In this document: positions 60,801-64,000 of the stretch, one piece after another
Layout: the number at the start of each line of letters is the position of its first letter
Position numbering within the stretch: position 1 is the stretch's first letter
Assembly (NCBI RefSeq): GCF_021245725.1
Contig: NZ_JAJGSX010000007.1
Span: 343,515-407,514, forward strand
Direction of reading: 5' to 3'
DNA from: Pseudonocardia sp. TRM90224
GTDB taxonomy: Bacteria > Actinomycetota > Actinomycetes > Mycobacteriales > Pseudonocardiaceae
DNA: 64,000 nt
Program-made: the position numbers and the translations under genes
Notes under the pieces: model-generated
Told to the model about the DNA's origin: nothing
The model's database searches: none
Seen by the model: the letters and a program-made list of their open reading frames with translations, nothing else

Positions 60801-62395
60801 GCTACTCGACGCCCGGCGTCGGGCTGATCTCGCCGCCGCCGCACCACGACATCTACTCGATCGAGGACATCAAGCAGCTCATCCACGACCTGAAGAACGC
60901 CAACCCGAAGGCCCGCATCCACGTGAAGCTGGTCAGCCAGGTCGGCGTCGGGACGGTCGCGGCCGGGGTCGCGAAGGCGTACTCCGACGTCGTGCTCATC
61001 TCGGGGCACGACGGCGGCACGGGCGCCTCGCCGCTCTCGTCGATCAAGCACGCCGGCGGCCCGTGGGAGCTCGGCCTGGCCGAGACGCAGCAGACGCTGC
61101 TGGCCAACGGGCTGCGCGACCGCATCGTCGTGCAGGCCGACGGGCAGCTCAAGACCGGCCGTGACGTCGTCATCGCCGCGCTGCTGGGCGCCGAGGAGTT
61201 CGGTTTCGCGACCGCGCCGCTCGTCGTCTCCGGCTGCATCATGATGCGTGTCTGCCACCTCGACACCTGTCCGGTCGGGGTCGCGACGCAGAACCCGGAG
61301 CTGCGCAAGCGCTTCGACGGTCGACCCGAGTACGTCGTCAACTTCATGCGGTTCGTGGCGGAGGAGGTGCGCGAGTACCTGGCGCGGCTCGGGTTCCGCT
61401 CGGTCGCCGAGGCCGTCGGGCACGCGGAGATGCTCGACACCGACGACGCCGTGCGGCACTGGAAGACCGAGGGGCTCGACCTCTCGCCGATCTTCCACAT
61501 GCCGGAGCTCAAGCCGGGCACCGCGCGGCTGCGCACCAAGAGCCAGGACCACGGGCTGGACAAGGCGCTGGACAACACGCTCATCCAGCTCTGCGAGGGA
61601 TCGCTGTCCTCCGGCGACAAGGTGCGGCTCGACCTGCCGGTGCGCAACGTCAACCGCACGGTCGGCACGATGCTCGGCTACGAGCTGACCCGGCGGTGGG
61701 GCGGCGAGGGCCTGCCCGACAACACGATCGACGTCACGCTCACCGGTTCGGCCGGGCAGAGCTTCGGCGCGTTCGTGCCCAAGGGGATCACGCTGCGGCT
61801 GGTCGGCGACACCAACGACTACTTCGGCAAGGGCCTGTCCGGTGGGCGGCTCACGCTGCGGCCCGACCCGTCGGCGCCGCTCGTCGCCGAGGAGAACGTG
61901 ATCGCCGGCAACGTCATCCTCTACGGCGCGACGTCGGGCGAGATCTTCGTCCGCGGTGTGGTCGGCGAGCGGTTCTGCGTGCGCAACTCGGGCGCGTTGG
62001 CCGTCGTCGAGGGAGTGGGCGACCACGGCTGCGAGTACATGACCGGCGGCAAGGTGGTTGTGCTCGGTGGCATCGGGCGCAACTTCGCGGCCGGCATGTC
62101 CGGCGGCGTCGCATACGTGCTCGACCTGCCGCGCAACCGCGTCAACCCGGAGATGGTCGACGTCGACCCGCTCGACGACGCCGACCGCGAGTTCCTGCGC
62201 GAGGCGGTCGAGCGCCACCACGCGGAGACGGGCTCGGCGGTGGCCAGGACGCTGCTGACCGACTGGGAGCAGGCGCTGGGCCGCTTCGGGAAGGTCATGC
62301 CGAAGGACTACAAGCGGGTGCTGCAGGCCCGCGAGGCCGCGGAACGCGACGGCCGCGACGTGAACGAGGCCATCATGGAGGCGGCACATGGGTGA
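57860..62395 (+). CDS. gltB: Glutamate synthase large subunit
   Basis: GltB makes glutamate from 2-oxoglutarate and glutamine with GltD. The 1511-aa protein starts with the class II glutaminase domain, whose catalytic Cys is Cys22 in [12 protein letters not shown] synthase domain with FMN-binding parts follows. The [3Fe-4S] cluster motif [12 protein letters not shown] is at residues about 1126-1137, and a C-terminal GXGXG/beta-helix domain ends the protein. The start is TTG 57860, supported by AGGAGG 5 nt upstream. The N-terminal catalytic Cys of mature GltB is normally exposed by processing, so a propeptide of 21 residues would be removed here. Confidence 0.97.
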   Translation: MAANTAGTSAGLYAPDFEHDACGVAMVADLAGRRDHGIVRKAITALLRLEHRGARGSEANTGDGAGILIQVPDEFFRAVVDFELPAAGEYAVGIAFLPADDDAADAAVAEIDKIAEEEDLRVLGWRDLPVDPDKADLGPTARAAMPGFRQLFVAGNAGESGIELERKTFCLRKRAEHATGTYFPSLSPRTLVYKGMLTEPQVEAFYPDLSDERVITALAVVHSRFSTNTFPAWPLAHPYRYVAHNGEINTLRGNRNWMASREALLRSSLIPGDLTRLSPIVTPDASDSATFDEVLELLHLGGRSLPHAVLMMIPEAWENHEEMDPARRAFYEFHSTLMEPWDGPALVAFTDGTQIGAVLDRNGLRPARYWVTEDGTVVLASEVGVLDVEPSAVVRKGRLEPGRMFLVDTEAGRIVDDAEVKNALAAEHPYADWLHAGLIHLDELPAREREVFDHAAITHRQQSFGYTEEELNVLLKPMAASGAEPIGSMGNDAPLAAISERPRQIFDYFIQLFAQVTNPPLDAIREELVTSLRSLLGPEQNLLDASPANCRTVVVPFPVLGNDDLAKIIHINDDGELPGFETVTAKGVFRAAEGGSGLERRLKEICTEVSEAIEDGARLIVLSNRGVTKDFAPIPSLLLTGAVHHHLVREKTRSRVGLIVEAGDAREVHHIALLLGYGAAAVNPYLAMATVEDLAERGDIPGVDPATAARNLVKALGKGVRKTMSKIGISTVASYTGAQIFEAIGLGHDVITSCFAGTTSRLGGVGFDVLAEEVLKQHRRAFPADDVRPNHRSLQVGGEYQWRREGELHLFNPQTVFKLQHSTRQGRYDVFKDYTRSVDEQAQRLMTLRGLFRFKEGMRPPVPIDEVESVDEIVKRFATGAISYGSISKEMHETLAIAMNRLGGKSNTGEGGEDADRFTPDPNGDSRRSAIKQVASGRFGVTSEYLVNSDDLQIKISQGAKPGEGGQLPGAKVYPWIAKTRYSTPGVGLISPPPHHDIYSIEDIKQLIHDLKNANPKARIHVKLVSQVGVGTVAAGVAKAYSDVVLISGHDGGTGASPLSSIKHAGGPWELGLAETQQTLLANGLRDRIVVQADGQLKTGRDVVIAALLGAEEFGFATAPLVVSGCIMMRVCHLDTCPVGVATQNPELRKRFDGRPEYVVNFMRFVAEEVREYLARLGFRSVAEAVGHAEMLDTDDAVRHWKTEGLDLSPIFHMPELKPGTARLRTKSQDHGLDKALDNTLIQLCEGSLSSGDKVRLDLPVRNVNRTVGTMLGYELTRRWGGEGLPDNTIDVTLTGSAGQSFGAFVPKGITLRLVGDTNDYFGKGLSGGRLTLRPDPSAPLVAEENVIAGNVILYGATSGEIFVRGVVGERFCVRNSGALAVVEGVGDHGCEYMTGGKVVVLGGIGRNFAAGMSGGVAYVLDLPRNRVNPEMVDVDPLDDADREFLREAVERHHAETGSAVARTLLTDWEQALGRFGKVMPKDYKRVLQAREAAERDGRDVNEAIMEAAHG

Positions 62396-63842
62396 CCCGA
62401 AGGGATTCCTGACCACCCCGCGCGAGACCCCCCAGCGCCGCCCCGTCGACCTGCGGTTGATGGACTGGCGCGAGGTCTACGAGGACTTCCCGAAGAAGGA
62501 CCTGGAGAAGCAGGCGGGCCGCTGCATGAACTGCGGCATCCCGTTCTGCCACCAGGGCTGCCCGCTGGGCAACCTCATCCCGGAGTGGAACGACCTCGTC
62601 TACCGCAAGGACTGGCGGGAGGCCGCCGAGCGCCTGCACGCGACGAACAACTTCCCGGAGTTCACCGGCACGCTCTGCCCCGCCCCGTGCGAGGCGGCCT
62701 GCGTGCTGGCGATCAACGACGACGCGGTGACGATCAAGCAGGTCGAGATCGAGATCATCGACCGCGCCTGGGAAGAGGGCTGGGTGCCGCCGCAGCGGCC
62801 CACCACCCGCACGGGCAAGAAGGTTGCCGTCGTCGGCTCGGGCCCGGCCGGGCTCGCCGCGGCGCAGCAGCTCACGCGGGTGGGGCACGACGTCGTGGTG
62901 TTCGAGCGCGCCGACCGCATCGGCGGGCTGCTGCGCTACGGCATCCCCGAGTTCAAGATGGAGAAGTCGCGGCTCGACCGGCGGCTCAAGCAGATGGTCG
63001 ACGAGGGCACGCTCTTCCGCGCGTCCGTCGACGTCGGTGTCGACGTCACCGCCGAGCAGCTGCGCGCCGACTTCGACGCCGTGGTGCTCGCCGGTGGCGC
63101 GACCGCGTGGCGCGACCTGCCGGCGAAGGGCCGCGAGGTCGAGGGCGTGTACCAGGCGATGGAGTTCCTGCCGTGGGCCAACCACGTGCAGCAGGGCGAT
63201 ATCGACGCGCCGCCGATCACGGCGGAGGGCAAGCACGTCGTGATCATCGGCGGCGGCGACACCGGGGCCGACTGCCTCGGGACGTCACACCGCCAGGGCG
63301 CGGCGTCGGTCACGCAGCTGGAGATCATGCCCACGCCGCCGGAGAAGCGCACCGTCGGCATGCCCTGGCCGACCTACCCGATGGTCTACCGGGTCTCCTC
63401 GGCGCACGAGGAGGGCGGTGAGCGGCTGTTCTCGGTGAACACCACCGAGTTCGTCGCCGACGCCGAGGGCAAGCTGGCCGCGCTGCGGATCGTCGAGGTG
63501 ATCCGCGATGCCGAGGGCCGGTTCGTCCCGGTCGAGGGCACGGAGCAGGAGCTGCCGGCGCAGCTCGTGCTGCTGGCCATGGGCTTCGTCGGGCCGGAGA
63601 AGGGCAGGCTGCTCACCGACCTCGGCGTCGAGCTCGACGCGCGTGGCAACGTCGCCCGCAACGGCGAGTTCATGACGTCGGTCGACGGCGTGTTCAGCGC
63701 CGGCGACATGGGCCGAGGGCAGTCGCTGATCGTCTGGGCCATCGCGGAGGGTCGCGCCGCGGCCGCCGGGGTCGACGCCTACCTGACGGGCCGCGACGTG
63801 CTGCCGAAACCGATCGCGCCGACGGACCGGCCGCTCGTCTGA
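62388..63842 (+). CDS. gltD: Glutamate synthase small subunit
   Basis: GltD is the NADPH-dependent flavoprotein that feeds electrons to GltB. The 484-aa protein has N-terminal iron-sulfur cluster motifs ([16 protein letters not shown] and [12 protein letters not shown]), the FAD glycine motif [13 protein letters not shown] near residue 145 and the NADPH motif [12 protein letters not shown] near residue 285. ATG 62388 overlaps gltB by 8 nt, so the two are coupled. A family C unit lies directly behind. Confidence 0.97.
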   Translation: MGDPKGFLTTPRETPQRRPVDLRLMDWREVYEDFPKKDLEKQAGRCMNCGIPFCHQGCPLGNLIPEWNDLVYRKDWREAAERLHATNNFPEFTGTLCPAPCEAACVLAINDDAVTIKQVEIEIIDRAWEEGWVPPQRPTTRTGKKVAVVGSGPAGLAAAQQLTRVGHDVVVFERADRIGGLLRYGIPEFKMEKSRLDRRLKQMVDEGTLFRASVDVGVDVTAEQLRADFDAVVLAGGATAWRDLPAKGREVEGVYQAMEFLPWANHVQQGDIDAPPITAEGKHVVIIGGGDTGADCLGTSHRQGAASVTQLEIMPTPPEKRTVGMPWPTYPMVYRVSSAHEEGGERLFSVNTTEFVADAEGKLAALRIVEVIRDAEGRFVPVEGTEQELPAQLVLLAMGFVGPEKGRLLTDLGVELDARGNVARNGEFMTSVDGVFSAGDMGRGQSLIVWAIAEGRAAAAGVDAYLTGRDVLPKPIAPTDRPLV

Positions 63843-63883
63843 CCGGCCGATGCCTGACCGGCCGCAGCGGGTCGTAGCGAGTT

Positions 63884-64000
63884 CAGGAAAGTCCGCCATG
63901 ACTCTCCGGGCCGCGACGAGGGGTGTGAATCCGTGCTGGGCGCGGCCCGGCCCGCCGGGCGGTCGGGAGTGCCTTGCGCACGCATCCGCGGGGCCGTGCT
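63884..64000 (+). repeat. Family C unit, copy B (cut by window end)
   Basis: It matches 51343-51464 closely: CAGGAAAGTCCGCCATGAC, then GGGCCGCGACGAGGG, GAATCCGTGC and CGGGCGGTCGGGAGTGCC, up to GGGGCCGTGCT at the edge. It lies 41 bp past the gltD stop. The next bases probably continue as at 51465 onward. Confidence 0.95.

Noticed and set aside
1..64000. tRNA or rRNA genes
   Set aside because: No cloverleaf or rRNA-like sequence was seen; an automated search would be needed to be sure.

Overview
This window is high-GC chromosomal DNA (about 70% or more by eye) from an actinomycete. A Pseudonocardiaceae or Pseudonocardia-like host is the best guess. The support is the housekeeping order tig-clpP1-clpP2-clpX, valS-folC-DUF4233 and rne-rplU-rpmA-obgE-proB, an F420-type PPOX protein, a SARP regulator, and frequent GTG/TTG starts with 1-8 nt stop/start overlaps. 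No rRNA, tRNA, CRISPR array, insertion sequence or prophage was seen.

Layout. 1-10.75 kb (minus strand): a cut-off PCMT-like methyltransferase, proB, obgE, rpmA, rplU, a large RNase E/G, and a radical-SAM pair (DUF2344 partner and B12-binding TIGR03960-like protein) split by a GNAT gene. 10.85-28.4 kb is accessory. It holds a 721-aa membrane protein, a TspO-like protein, a lone antitoxin, a drug-type ABC exporter (two permeases and an ATPase), a flavin oxidoreductase and a giant SARP-AAA regulator. It ends with a GntR-controlled ABC importer operon that finishes in a CehA/McbA PHP-domain hydrolase. 28.4-34 kb is core again: ndk, a DM13 protein, DUF4233, folC, valS. 34.2-38.5 kb holds a cysteine-peptidase-like protein, two MFS transporters (one with a 46-aa partner) and a PPOX enzyme. 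38.7-43 kb is the clpX/clpP2/clpP1/tig block with strong hairpin terminators.

43.2-45.1 kb is a small ECF sigma factor locus. A zinc-finger anti-sigma-like domain is fused there to an Asp23/Gls24 domain, with two more Asp23-like proteins around it. 45.3-51.3 kb is a LacI-controlled alpha-glucoside module (GH13 enzyme, binding protein, two permeases, no ATPase). 51.3-52.84 kb has no gene and is packed with palindromic repeats. 52.8-57.4 kb holds a DUF998 membrane protein, a FhuF-like iron reductase divergent from an ABC exporter, and a MerR-VOC pair with a textbook MerR promoter. 57.9-63.8 kb is gltBD (NADPH glutamate synthase).

The most unusual content is not a protein system. It is a set of palindromic intergenic repeats. 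Family A is a 23-nt hairpin (10-nt arms, TGG or CCA loop), usually in pairs, at 11 sites. Eight of the sites follow an identifiable stop codon (about 20-190 bp behind it) and the other three lie in the 51.3-52.84 kb cluster. Family B has 26-nt arms and sits at two convergent gene junctions. Family C is a unit of about 120 bp seen three times, one cut by the window end. Family D is a pair of 50-bp palindromes inside the cluster. Their positions suggest 3'-end or terminator roles, or spread by a REP-like mechanism. Neither can be proved from sequence alone.
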